Notes under the pieces: model-generated | The model's database searches: none | Told to the model about the DNA's origin: nothing | Seen by the model: only the letters and a program-made list of their open reading frames with translations | Assembly: GCA_963662155.1 (NCBI GenBank) | Contig: OY759265.1 | Location: 15,296,261-15,360,260 of the forward strand | Source of the DNA: Lamellibrachia columna | Lineage: Eukaryota; Annelida; Polychaeta; Sabellida; Siboglinidae | Direction of reading: 5' to 3' | Length of the DNA: 64,000 nucleotides | Translations under genes and position numbers: made by a program | Shown here: one piece after another, positions 35,610-46,129 of the stretch | How positions within the stretch are numbered: the stretch's first letter is position 1 | Layout: every line of letters begins with the position of its first letter

Positions 35610-38600
35610 ATTCGTGGTTTTGAAATACGCATTATTGTCTTGGACAGTTATAATATTACATCAGCATCACGTACGTGGTATATGAGTTTATTTCTATAAA
35701 GTGTTTGCTATGTGGTGGATTGAACCTTGTATTTATCGTTTGTATTTTATAATAACAACGGAACGACACAGAAACACAGGGCTAATATAGTTAACAGCAA
35801 TAAATTATATATACAAGAACAAATTCTATTTCGCTTCATGCATGTGCACAGTTTTCCGTTACAGTAGGAAACACCTATTTTACAGGTATGTTTTCCGAAA
35901 AAAGTGATCGTTATGTCTAGACACAGACGCCATCAGATACGTGCGAACTCCCGGAAGTGGATTTACTATTGATAAAGACACCGATGGATAACATTACACC
36001 CTACAGTTATTAATCCTACATTTATAGCTTCTCAAAACATCATCAAATATAACTTCTCGGAATATTGAAAAATGATTACAAGGCCAAATGATACGAACAT
36101 GATGTTTAGCAACCGTTAATGCCATCGCGACAAACCGAATCGTGGCCAACACAAAACATAAATTTTACGAACAGTGCATTCATCGTGGGAAATAAATGGG
36201 CGATCGTGAAAATTTAACGACATGACCTGGCGTCGCACTATCTGAAATTAAACACGTATTCAATATGGCCTATTCAATACATAATGCAGTTACGATTCCA
36301 CAATCGAACGTGTGCGATTCCGAAGAAACTATTTTGTTACAGCACGACCCGGTCGTCGCGTACAAAGCGGCAGACGAACATATGAATTATTTTAAAATCA
36401 AACAAAAACCGACTGCAACGATAGAGAACATAATAGAGAACAACGATAGAGAACATAATAGAGAACAACGATAGAGAACATAATAGAGAACAACGATAGA
36501 GAACACAATAGAGAACAACGATAGAGAACATAATAGAGAACAACGATAGAGAACATAATAGAGAACAACGATAGAGAACATAATAGAGAACAACGATAGA
36601 GAACATAATAGAGAACAACGATAGAGAACATAATAGAGAACAACGATAGAGAACATAATAGAGAACAACAATAGAGAACATAATAGAGAACAACGATAGA
36701 GAACATAATAGAGAACAACGATAGAGAACATAATAGAGAACAACGATAGAGAACATAATAGAGAACAACGATAGAGAACATAATAGAGAACAACAATAGA
36801 GAACATAATAGAGAACAACGATAGAGAACATAATAGAGAACAACGATAGAGAACATAATAGAGAACAACGATAGAGAACATAATAGAGAACAATAATAGA
36901 GAACAACGATAGAGAACATAATAGAGAACAACGATAGAGAACATAATAGAGAACAACGATAGAGAACATAATAGAGAACAACGATAGAGAACATAATAGA
37001 GAACAACGATAGAGAACATAATAGAGAACAACGATAGAGAACATAATGTTCAACTTTGAATTTGCTAAAATCGGTAGGCGTGTGAAATAAATATCAAATG
37101 GTTCATTTGATATAAAAACTACAAACTGCAACTTTTGGTGTGAATTCGACCTGTAACTTCATAACATCTTAGAGATAAATGATCAAATTAAACTCTTGTT
37201 TGCAACAGTCAGTGCCTAGGACCTACTGTGTCACCCTGGTTCTATTCTCCTCTGCTGTCCCACAGTTAACTCACTTTCCGAGTTAAGACACTTTGCTCGT
37301 TAAGCTTTTAATAACTAAATCTTAACGTGCAACTATTTCTTAATATATGTATGTTAATTTTACCAATACAGTTTAGTGTACTGATTTTGTTGTCTCGTGA
37401 AATTTGTATGCATATGTCCTGTTGATAAGCATTAAATTATACAATCTGGTCGGATTGCAAAAGCAAGCAGAACTACCTGAAAAACTATTTATTGTGTTTA
37501 TCTATACTATGGCATCTTGCTGACAATTAAACTGGTAAATGTTACTACAAAATATCAAGCTAATTAATGGATAGTTTAGCTTGAAAAATAATGTTTTGGA
37601 TTTATTTCCAACAGTATCCTATGTTTGTAACACACGTTAGCTTAGGCTATTACATATTTTTTATTAGACAACATAAATTACCAACAGTAAATATATAAGG
37701 CTAACTTATAAACTATGATGTTGGCATCGTCTGAAAAAGCCATAGTGGGGCTTTCATTTTAATCCAAGAGGTGAAACAAATGTATCGCGACATTACATGC
37801 GGTTTAAGAACCCCATTCCAATGTGATGATCATACTATTCCTTTTTCATATCCCATAGTTTTATTTACCTGTATAGACTTTCGCTAACTGCCAAGATGTA
37901 ACAAAACATGTCATGCGTCATATCCGGTGTGATTACAGTGGACGATGGTCAATCTTATCTAAGCTACAGGGTGTGTTTTGTGGTCACGTTTACAATGCCG
38001 AACAAGTGCAGCGCCCGTGGATTTAGCCATCATTCGGGGAATGGTCAACTTTGTGTTTTGGTCAATTGATACGGAGCTAGTAGGGGTTTCGTATAATTAA
38101 AATGCCCCAATTATCTTAATGTTTCGATTTCGCAGTACATCTAAATTAACCGTGTTATTCTTCGTGGTTTAATATTTATTGATGTCGTCTCTAATTACCG
38201 TCAGGAACTGAATAAAACGGGAATTTGACGTACCATTAAATAATACAATGAAACATATATTTTTTCGTCTGTCTTTTATTGCCTTAAAGCTATCTCTATT
38301 ATAGGTCGTACCACTGGTTTCATTGTGGCATTGCCAAGTTGTGTATTTTCGAATATATTTATACATGAAAAGTAATCACTGGAACACGGTTTGAATGGCT
38401 ATTTCTTTTAAACAGCCGATATAATTGCATTATTATTACATCCAGTGTCGCATTGCCCCTTAAACATTCAGTAATTCAGTTAACCGTTGCTCGTTCATTC
38501 CCTGTAAAGAACTACTTTCCATACAAGTGTGATACCTTTGCTCGATTTCAAAACATTTTATTGTGAAATGTTGGTTTGTTATACCAGATGATCCATAAAA

Positions 38601-39038
38601 CGATAGACAATACGCACGATTCCTTTTTACTTACACAGTTGACAGTATTATGAATTCAACTGGCACTACATCCGCTGTGCTTATTCACAATAATGGAAAT
38701 TCGACGTATGACGTATGAGTGACGGCATCGGTACAGTAGATAACACTACATAACCAGTATATAAAAATATTGTAACATCAACAGTACAAACATGTAATAC
38801 CATTTTGTAACACTACATGTAGAACCTGACTTTCTAGTGTTTGGGTTTCCCAACAAAAACATACACTATGCATACAAATGCAGGCATATGCGATAATGAT
38901 TACTTTTAGCTATGTAAACCGTGATACCTTACTACATGGATAATTCCGACAGAGACGTGTTGTTCCCATATTTTACGCTATTTCAAGACATATCCATTTC
39001 ATAAGCCATCGAGAGAGGACGACACGTGGAGGACACTC
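35610..39038. repeat. Tandem segmental duplication, copy 1 (3.4 kb)
   Basis: Begins GGTTTTGAAATACGCATTAT and ends near CATCGAGAGAGGACGACACG. It is colinear with 39,039-41,868 at roughly 90 percent identity by eye: shared blocks include GGTGGATTGA, GTGTGCGATTCCGA, GGTTTAAGAACCCCATTCCA, TGTCATGCGTCATATCCGGT and ACAGTTGACAGTATTATGAA. Copy 1 carries material absent from copy 2: a 25-bp minisatellite (36,418-37,046), about 150 bp near 37,190-37,350 and about 170 bp near 38,216-38,385. No intact gene is seen. Confidence 0.85.
36418..37046. repeat. 25-bp minisatellite, about 25 copies, only in duplication copy 1
   Basis: The unit is AACGATAGAGAAC followed by ATAATAGAGAAC, itself two related half-units. 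Variants are few (AACAATAG twice, ACACAATAG once, and one contracted unit near 36,890). At the matching place in copy 2 (about 40,135-40,155) there is just one ACGATATAGAACA. The long minus-strand frames (up to 264 codons, SIVVLYYVLYRCSLLCSLSLF type) are repeat artefacts. Confidence 0.97.
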
Positions 39039-39226
39039 ATTGTTTTGAAATACGCATTATCGTTCTGGACAGTTATAAAATCGTGCGTGAACATCAGCAT
39101 TACACATGTGGCATGTGAGTTCATTGCCATAAAGTGTTTGTTATGTGGTGGATTGAGCCTCGTATTTATCGCTTATATTTTATAATAACAATGAAACGAC
39201 ATGTTTGACACAGACACAGCACCACT

Positions 39227-40146
39227 ATGTTTGACATAAAAATAAACGATATGTACCAGAACCAATTATATTACGTTTTATGCATGTGCACAGCGTTCCG
39301 TTACAGTATGAAACACCTATTTTATGGTTATGCTTTCCGAAAAAAGTTATATTTATGTCTAAACCCAGACACCATCAGAGACGTGCGAATTCCCGGAAGT
39401 CTGTTTACCATTCATAAACACACCGATGGATAACATTACACCCTATGGTTATTAATCCTACATTTACAGCTTCTCAAAACATCATAAAATATCACTTCTC
39501 GGAACATTGCAAAATGATTGCAATGCCAAACGATACGAACACGATGATTAACAACCTGTAATGCCCAGGTTTGTTAACAAATGCATGTCAACGCATTTGA
39601 ATTCAAGTGCAAATGTTTCACTTGATCCAAATGCAAATGCCATTTCCCAGGAAAGCATGCAAATGCAAATGTTTTGGGGTAGCGCTGAAATGCAAGTGTT
39701 TTGGTTACACATTTGCAAATACATTTGAATTAATTTCAAATGGTTTGGCTGTATATTAACGCTTTGTTTTATGTGGATAAAAAACAATGTAATGTATGCA
39801 AACACATAATTAATTAATTCAATAAATTTATTAACAAGCCTGGTAATGCCATCGCGACGAACAGAATCGAGGCCAACACAAAACAAAAAATTTACGAACA
39901 GTGCATTCATCGTAGAAATAAAATCGTGAAAATTGAACGACATAAATTGGCGTCGCGTTGTCTGGAATTACACACGCATTCAATATGATCTATTTAATAA
40001 ATGATGCAGTTACCATTCCATATTCGAACGTGTGCGATTCCGACGGAACTAGATATTTACAGCATGACGAGGTCGTCGCGTACAAAACGGCAGACGAACA
40101 TTTGAATTATTTTAGAATCAAACAACGGCCGACTGCGACGATATAG
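39227..40146 (+). pseudogene. Unrecognised coding relic, present in both duplication copies
   Basis: Copy 2 keeps open segments. The first, at 39,227-39,430, contains MKHLFYGYAFRKKLYLCL and PDTIRDVRIPGSLFTIHKH. The next reads TASQNIIKYHFSEHCKMIAM and PNDTNTMIN. After the MITE it reads AIATNRIEANTKQKIYEQCI and HRRNKIVKIERHKLASRCLE, and at 40,003-40,140 VTIPYSNVCDSDGTRYLQHD, EVVAYKTADEHLNYF and RIKQRPTATI. Copy 1 (35,800-36,430) preserves the same peptides with conservative changes plus extra stops. The composition is protein-like, but I do not recognise the family. Confidence 0.4.
39566..39842. mobile_element. 277-bp hAT-type MITE with 8-bp target duplication
   Basis: The ends are CAGGTTTGTTAA and the inverse, TTAACAAGCCTG (one mismatch). 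It is flanked by the direct 8-bp repeat GTAATGCC (39,558-39,565 and 39,843-39,850). Duplication copy 1 has the uninterrupted site (GTTAATGCCATCGCG at about 36,115), an empty-site control. The interior is rich in AAATGCAAATG-like motifs in both orientations. The minus frame over this region is not a gene. Confidence 0.93.
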
Positions 40147-41943
40147 AACACTGTGTCCAACTTTGAATTAGCTAAAATCAGAAGGCGTGTGATATAAATA
40201 TCAAATGGTTCATTTGATATAAAAACTACAAATTGCAGCTCTTGGTGTGAATTCGACCTGCAACTTCATAACTTCTTAAGAGACAAATTATCAAACAAAA
40301 CTATCAATACAGTTTAGTGTAGTTTAGTGTATTGACGTTGTTGTCTCGTGAAATGTGTATGCATATATCCTGTTGATAAACATTAATTTATACAATCTGG
40401 TTAGATTACCAAAGTAAACAAAAATATATGAAAAGCCATTTATTGTGTTTAGCTATATTATGCCATTAAATGTTATTACAAAATATTAAGCTAATTAATG
40501 GATGACCTAGCTTGAAACAGTAATGCTTGGATTCATTTCCAACACATCGTATGTTGATAATACATGTTAGCTTAGGCCATTACAAAGCTTGATTGTACAA
40601 TATAAATTACTAACAATTAATAGATAAGGCTAACTTAAACTATAATGTTGGAATCGTCTGAAAAAGCCATAGTAGGGCCTACAATCCTATCCAAGAGGTG
40701 AAACATAAATGTATCGCGAAAATACATGCGGTTTAAGAACCCCATTCCAATGTGATGATCATACTATTCCTTTTTCACATCCCATAGTGTTATTTACCTG
40801 TATAGACTTTCGCTAACTGCCAAGATGTAACAAAACATGTCATGCGTCATATCCGGTGTGATTACTGTGGACGATGGTCAATCTTATCTAAGCTACAGGG
40901 TGTGTTTTTTGTGGTCACGTTCACAATGCCGAACAAGTGCAGCGCCCGTGGATTAGGCCATCATTCGGGGAATGTGCAACTGTGTTCATTGGTCAACTGA
41001 TACGAAGCTAGTAGGGGTTTCGTATAATTAAAATGCCCCATTTATCTTAATGGTTCGATTTCGCAGTACATCTAAATTAACCGTGTTATTCTTCGTGGTT
41101 TAATATTTATTGATGTCGTCTGTAATTACCGTCAGGAATTGTATAAAACGGTAATTTGACGGACCGTTAAAATAACACGGTTTGAATGGCTATTTCTTTT
41201 AAACAGCCGATATATTAGCATTATTAATACATTCAGTCATTCAGTTAACCGTTGCTCGTTCATTCCCTTAAAGAACTACTTTCCACACAAGTGCGATATC
41301 TTCGCTTGATTTCAAAACATTTTATTGTGAAATGTTGGTTTGTTATACCAAATGTCTTAGTAGTATTCACATGATCCATAAAACGATAGACAATACACAC
41401 GATTCCTTTTTACTTACACAGTTGACAGTATTATGAATTCAACTGACACTACGTCCGCTGTGCCTATTCAAAATAATGAAAATTCGACTGTATTGTTGAC
41501 GTATGCTTCACGGCATCGGTACAATAGTTAATAATCATATGTGTAATTAAACCGTCGAGTAAAACAAACTGTAACACTATTGTAACATCAACAGTACAAA
41601 CATGCAATACCATTTTGAACAATACTGAACCCCCAAAACATTGACGGTTTCAAGAACGTATTATCACATTACATTAGAATCTGACTTTCTAGTGTTTGTG
41701 ATTACCAACAAAAACATACAATATACATACAAATGCAGACATATACGATAATTATTACTTAAGCTACACAAACCGTGATACCTAGCTACATGGGTAATTC
41801 CGACAGGAACGTCTTGTTCCCATACTTTACGTTACTTTCAAGACATATCCATTTTATAAGCCATCGAGGACGGAAAAGAGGCTACTACAGAAGCAACTAT
41901 GCCTTCAAATCCAGCAGGTTCAAAGAATCCCGCTCAATGAATG

Positions 41944-42312
41944 GACAACTTCAGACATAACAATATTTAACAAAATTGCTATCCAAGGCAAACACTCATA
42001 TAGCCCAACAATTTTTCATCAATGAGTAACCCGCCCTTCTGAAACATTTGTCAATTTTGTTTTTAAAAATTTTCACACTGCTAACATTTACACAATCTGT
42101 AAATGATGTGCTCCATTAATGTATTTTCTTTTGTGAGAATGAGTACTTTCTTATATTTAATCTACACTGATCCTTCACCAATGTTACCTCAAGTCCTCTA
42201 GTTGTGCTATCTTTCTTAAACGAGAAATCAATATATCTATCAATATTTTCATACCCATTTAATATCTTAAAAACAATTTGATCTCCTCTTCGTGATGTTT
42301 CCCGGCGGCTAT
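41944..42312 (-). pseudogene. CR1-like LINE 3' end, inverted relative to the copy at 34.4 kb
   Basis: Minus-strand frames give FKILNGYENIDRYIDFSFKK, STTRGLEVTLVKDQCRLNIR, KYSFSQKKIH and FKNKIDKCFRRAGYSLMK. This parallels the plus-strand copy ending at 35,306 (RKYSFSQRKINEW, FKNKVGTYLRRAGY). Confidence 0.8.
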
Positions 42313-42383
42313 TTACATATTCTGTGATTCCAAAATTGTGTTCAGACGTTTACGTGTTTACGTCAAATACAAACTGCAGCTTT

Positions 42384-42665
42384 TTAGGTGTCATTAATGT
42401 CGTGTTGTGATTGTTTTCCACCATTGTAGACAAAACGAAGAATATCCACTTTCTTTTTGGCTGAAGCAACTGTGCTATTTTTATCCACTGTGACTACAGT
42501 TAAAACAAAACCATGAAACCCCAATGTGTTTGTATATTGTATGGCGTCTGAACATGAAGCGTTGCATTGAATGAAGAAGGACAATGATAACACGATACGC
42601 AGTAGAAGACGAATGACAATCATAGTTGGAATGACAACCACTATTTCCCGGCGATGGTCAAACAA
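42384..42665 (-). CDS. Hypothetical small ORF with a signal-peptide-like start
   Basis: The 93-codon minus frame has an internal Met (about residue 15; start near 42,623) followed by a strongly hydrophobic stretch, IVIRLLLRIVLSLSFFIQ, then CNASCSDAIQYTN, resembling a secretory leader and cleavage site. The mature part is about 55 residues with FVLTVVTVDKNSTVASAKKK and ends at TAA. I recognise no family. It sits in repeat-rich DNA next to a LINE end, so it could be chance or an element remnant. Confidence 0.2.
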   Translation of the reverse strand: MFDHRREIVVVIPTMIVIRLLLRIVLSLSFFIQCNASCSDAIQYTNTLGFHGFVLTVVTVDKNSTVASAKKKVDILRFVYNGGKQSQHDINDT

Positions 42666-42833
42666 TTGGCGTAATTATTTTCGTTGCTATGTACATAACC
42701 TAATGTGATAGAACAGCCACTTAGCTCAAATGGAGAAAACTGTTTTCACATTTTCCATTTAGTCATATATAATATATAATAGATAGTGTAAATATGTTAA
42801 ACACCTTGCAATCTAAACATGGGTACAAACATT

Positions 42834-43217
42834 TCATAACTCCACAAAGGATCCATTACCCAGATACACCATCCGATCGCGTCTGGTAATAATAATGTCA
42901 CATGACTCCTGGGTTTTCGTGAGTACAATATCTATGAATATGTTGGGAACAGCGCTTTCAATCCTGCATGACATATGTTTCATATTATGGTGTCGTTCCT
43001 GAAGGTTCACCTGGTGTAATACACGACGGTCTGTCGCCATGCTGCTTATATTTAGCTCAGCGACGTGCACATTGCAGACAGTTTGTCTGTTGCTCTTCAT
43101 TGCGATGTCTACACGGTTTCCCTTGGGCGCTTGGCGAGTGAATGAAGAATATTTGCAGTGCAGTTGAAATAGGTTTCTCGGTAAAGGCGTGAAAGAAAGC
43201 GTTATATAAATATCCAA
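42834..43217 (-). CDS. Hypothetical ORF, 127 codons
   Basis: This minus-strand frame contains RVDIAMKSNRQTVCNVHVAE, LNISSMATDRRVLHQVNLQE and FIDIVLTKTQESCDIIITRR, ending LGNGSFVEL before TAG. It is long for AT-rich noise and less simple in composition than the repeat frames, but I see no domain. It lies about 170 bp upstream of the leader-like ORF on the same strand. The two could be exons of one decayed gene. Confidence 0.2.
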   Translation of the reverse strand: MDIYITLSFTPLPRNLFQLHCKYSSFTRQAPKGNRVDIAMKSNRQTVCNVHVAELNISSMATDRRVLHQVNLQERHHNMKHMSCRIESAVPNIFIDIVLTKTQESCDIIITRRDRMVYLGNGSFVEL

Positions 43218-45689
43218 TATCCTCTATTGACATGATTGTTTTTGCTAACTTAGTTTCCAGAAACGATGTATTGCACTGTTAATCAGACATGTTAAACTAG
43301 TGTGTTATTCAAAGGCCTTATATACCTTATTACCTGTATAACAGACATTCTATCTGATATACCTTATTACCTGTATAACACACATTCTATCGATCCAATC
43401 AGGCATGATATTCTAGCTGAATTAAAAAACTTATTATTGAAAACGTCGATTTAAAACGCTACTGATAAATGTTATGTACAAAACACATTCTATCGATACA
43501 GTCAGGCATGGTACTCTAGGTGAATAAAAAAAAAGTATTGTTGAAAATTTATAGACATTCTGGTAATTTATTGACTCCATGAAATAAATATACAGCCGGG
43601 TTTAGAACACATTATGTAAAACTAGGAGTGCTGTTTTGTTGTTGAAGAAACGCCGAATATGCAGCCCTTAAGACAAGCATAAACATGATGAATAAAAATA
43701 ACCAACATTTTGCCATTAGCCTTGCCTACGTAAACCTAGGTTTCATGAGTGATGCCGCTTTGTGAATAACGCCATTTCTCAAACTTACATATATTACATT
43801 TGAGTGAGTATTACCTATGTATAAGTGACTTATTGACCAGGAGCACAAATGATACCCAAATGGCCCCACTTTATTCGATCTCTATTGTCTGCCTTCCTGG
43901 CGTGAACCTGTTTGCTTATTCCTGCAACAGTACCTAGGTTGAGATTATGTCGCACACTGTCAATTCCAATGTCTACGATCAGTAGGAAATCAAGCTCCAG
44001 CGTATGAGCACACCGGTAACACGATCAACGATATTAACTGTCATGATGACTCGACTATGAACTGGACCTAAATCTACGATATGCAATTAGACTGTATCGG
44101 CCAACAACCTTTCGGACTCATCATGTAGCAATTACACACACACGCACCGAAAAGCCTTCTGTCGGCTCCGTCTCCAAAGTGCACTCTCTGTGCTGCATGC
44201 GTTGTGTTTGTGCGTGCATTCCGTCAACGGGTGCCACATGAGCGTCAGTTATCGAGTTCTTTATGGTGGGCGTAAGTAATGTTAGTGGTTCGCTGTTTAG
44301 TAGTGTCGAGGCTGACATCGAGACATCGGTGCCGACGGCTACTTCCAGCGTTCTAATCGAAACCATCTCTGCCGACGTGTGTCATTTGACGATACATCAA
44401 CAATGACGACACCCTTCCTTGTCGACATATCCGTATGTCCCTGTTTCCACACAAATATTTACTATAATATAACATATTAACAAATATATTTGATAGAAAT
44501 GTTGTACAAAGGCTACCAGATTTGCACAAATGTGTCACCACATTCAAGCATGTATTTATGATGATGAGATGCTGCGACACCTCTTAGCCATGTCAAGAAC
44601 TCGCTCATTTTCGTCCAGTTCTCGTTATCTCAATAAGAGCGTCTGACTATTGGTAGTAGGGTAAACCATGCGTGACTAATCTACCCGCAGCAGACCACTA
44701 TTTGTATCGTGCCTGCAAACGTTGGTTGGAAATAGAACGAACAAGTCTGCCAAATAAAATATATATATATATATATATCCCACTATATAAGAAATAGACA
44801 ACCTGGTCCAAGACTTGTAAAGAAGCCACACAGTGTGGCTTGCGAGTCCTTGCTCGCAACAACGTCTCGAGACTGCGGTGAACAACGAAGAATCACTATA
44901 ACGACGATATGTGTCTTGGCCGGCTCGTTCACGCCGACGGCTGCCGAATGTGGGGCACGAGGTCGAGGGCTTGCGGGAAGGACGCGCTGTGCTGAACGGC
45001 GGCGGGACGGTGAGGTACCGCTGTCGTCCACTGCTGCGGAGACAGCAAAATCACAGTGTTACTTCAAGTCAAGTTGTTATTACTAACAAAAATGCCTATC
45101 CTTCGGAAGGAATAACTTGGTGTTTCTTGTTTAAGAAATTTCCGGATACACAATGTTGTCACAGAACTATCCATCTATGCCTTGGTACTTGGTGCTGCCA
45201 GTCAACATCTTGGTAATAATGGCAGCCAAGTAATGTGTAGCGAGGCGTAGTGTAACGTAACTTCAGACTATCAAAGAAAACATCCATGGTGTTATCAACA
45301 ATGCATTGTACGTAATTGTCCCCTTAGAGTTGCGAACAAATATACGTAATAATCACAAAGCGTAATTCGATTGTTCATAGAAAGGGTAATAACTGTGTGA
45401 ATTTCGAAAAAAAATCAAACTTAGACGACCCGACCGTGGTGTCGTAGATGAATCCCTGAAAGTATGACCCCCGAGATGCAAAACGTCTAGGAGGCGAAGT
45501 ATAACATGCAAACACACACTTGCTCGATTATAATCAGATCAGAGTAGAAGAAGAGTTCTGTAGCCAGCAGGCAATTGCAATTTAGAATACACGATATTGA
45601 GAAAGAGTCAACACGTCACTGAAGGATACGTCAGTTAGTGGCAGGCAAATAATAAAATACATTAATAGCTAAAACATATGCATGTAGCT
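43218..45689. other. Intergenic or GPCR 3' flank
   Basis: No certain gene. A 39-bp block with TATACCTTATTACCTGTATA is duplicated at 43,321-43,396, and an ACATTCTATCGAT plus CAGGCATG block recurs at 43,382 and 43,484. CpG-rich sequence lies at 44,830-45,030 with overlapping open frames on both strands that I could not interpret. A candidate GPCR tail exon at 44,121-44,366 is listed separately. Confidence 0.45.
44121..44366 (-). other. Candidate alternative C-terminal exon of the GPCR
   Basis: The minus frame begins MVSIRTLEVAVGTDVSMSA and ends EGFSVRVCVIAT, with many Ser/Thr and CpG-containing codons. It resembles a receptor cytoplasmic tail in composition. An acceptor-like CGGCAGAG stands just before the ATG. 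The annotated last GPCR exon contains a consensus donor (CAGACG then GTGAGC) 39 bases before its stop. Joining the two would keep the frame and replace the last 12 residues. There is no motif proof. Confidence 0.2.
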
Positions 45690-46060
45690 TGAAAGACCAT
45701 CCAGTGACACCCATCTACTGACAACTGTAAATGAGAGAAATTGCTTTGAGGACCGTGATCGCCAACACCACCAGACATGGCACATGAAGACGAAGAAGAA
45801 GAAAATGAGAGAAAACGAAATGGAAAGAGCATGTCACAATGCAAGAATGAAACAGAAGAGATGGGCCATCAGAACAACTGAATGACAACCATGGGGAAAG
45901 AGTAAGAGGTACACCGACGAGACGATGACGCGATGACATTACCAACAATGCTGGAGCACTTTGGACAATAGCAGCCACAGACATAGAAAATGGATAGGTC
46001 TAGCAGATGGCAACATCCATCATCCTGGACAAGGCCTGAGTGAATGTGAATAGATGAGAG
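45690..46060 (+). pseudogene. LINE 3'-terminal fragment
   Basis: The plus strand gives RGTPTRRWRDDITNNAG followed by ALWTIAATDIENG, the C-terminal zinc-ribbon-adjacent pattern of RTE/CR1-type elements (GRPTRRWRDDI). A terminal CCTGGACAAGGCCTGAGTGA lies near 46,030. The rest is decayed. Confidence 0.65.
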
Positions 46061-46129
46061 GTTTAAATATGACTGACGAATTCATGGTAAGTCGAACCTG
46101 TAAAGCATACTGCAATACAGGGTTTAACT

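Larger units (their letters stand above)
39039..41868. repeat. Tandem segmental duplication, copy 2 (2.8 kb)
   Basis: Directly abuts copy 1 in the same orientation, starting TTGTTTTGAAATACGCATTA and ending near CATCGAGGACGG. It lacks the 25-bp minisatellite but has a 277-bp MITE (39,566-39,842) that copy 1 lacks. Both copies include an ATGCCGAACAAGTGCAGC block (37,995 and 40,926) and the same unrecognised coding relic. Confidence 0.85.

Noticed and set aside
36337..37131. Open frames of up to 264 codons on the minus strand
   Set aside because: They are generated by a 25-bp stop-free repeat read in all three frames; the peptide simply cycles and has no domain.
44783..45216. Overlapping frames on both strands in a CpG-rich stretch
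   Set aside because: No domain or convincing splice sites; GC-rich sequence lowers stop frequency. Could be an unmethylated CpG patch.
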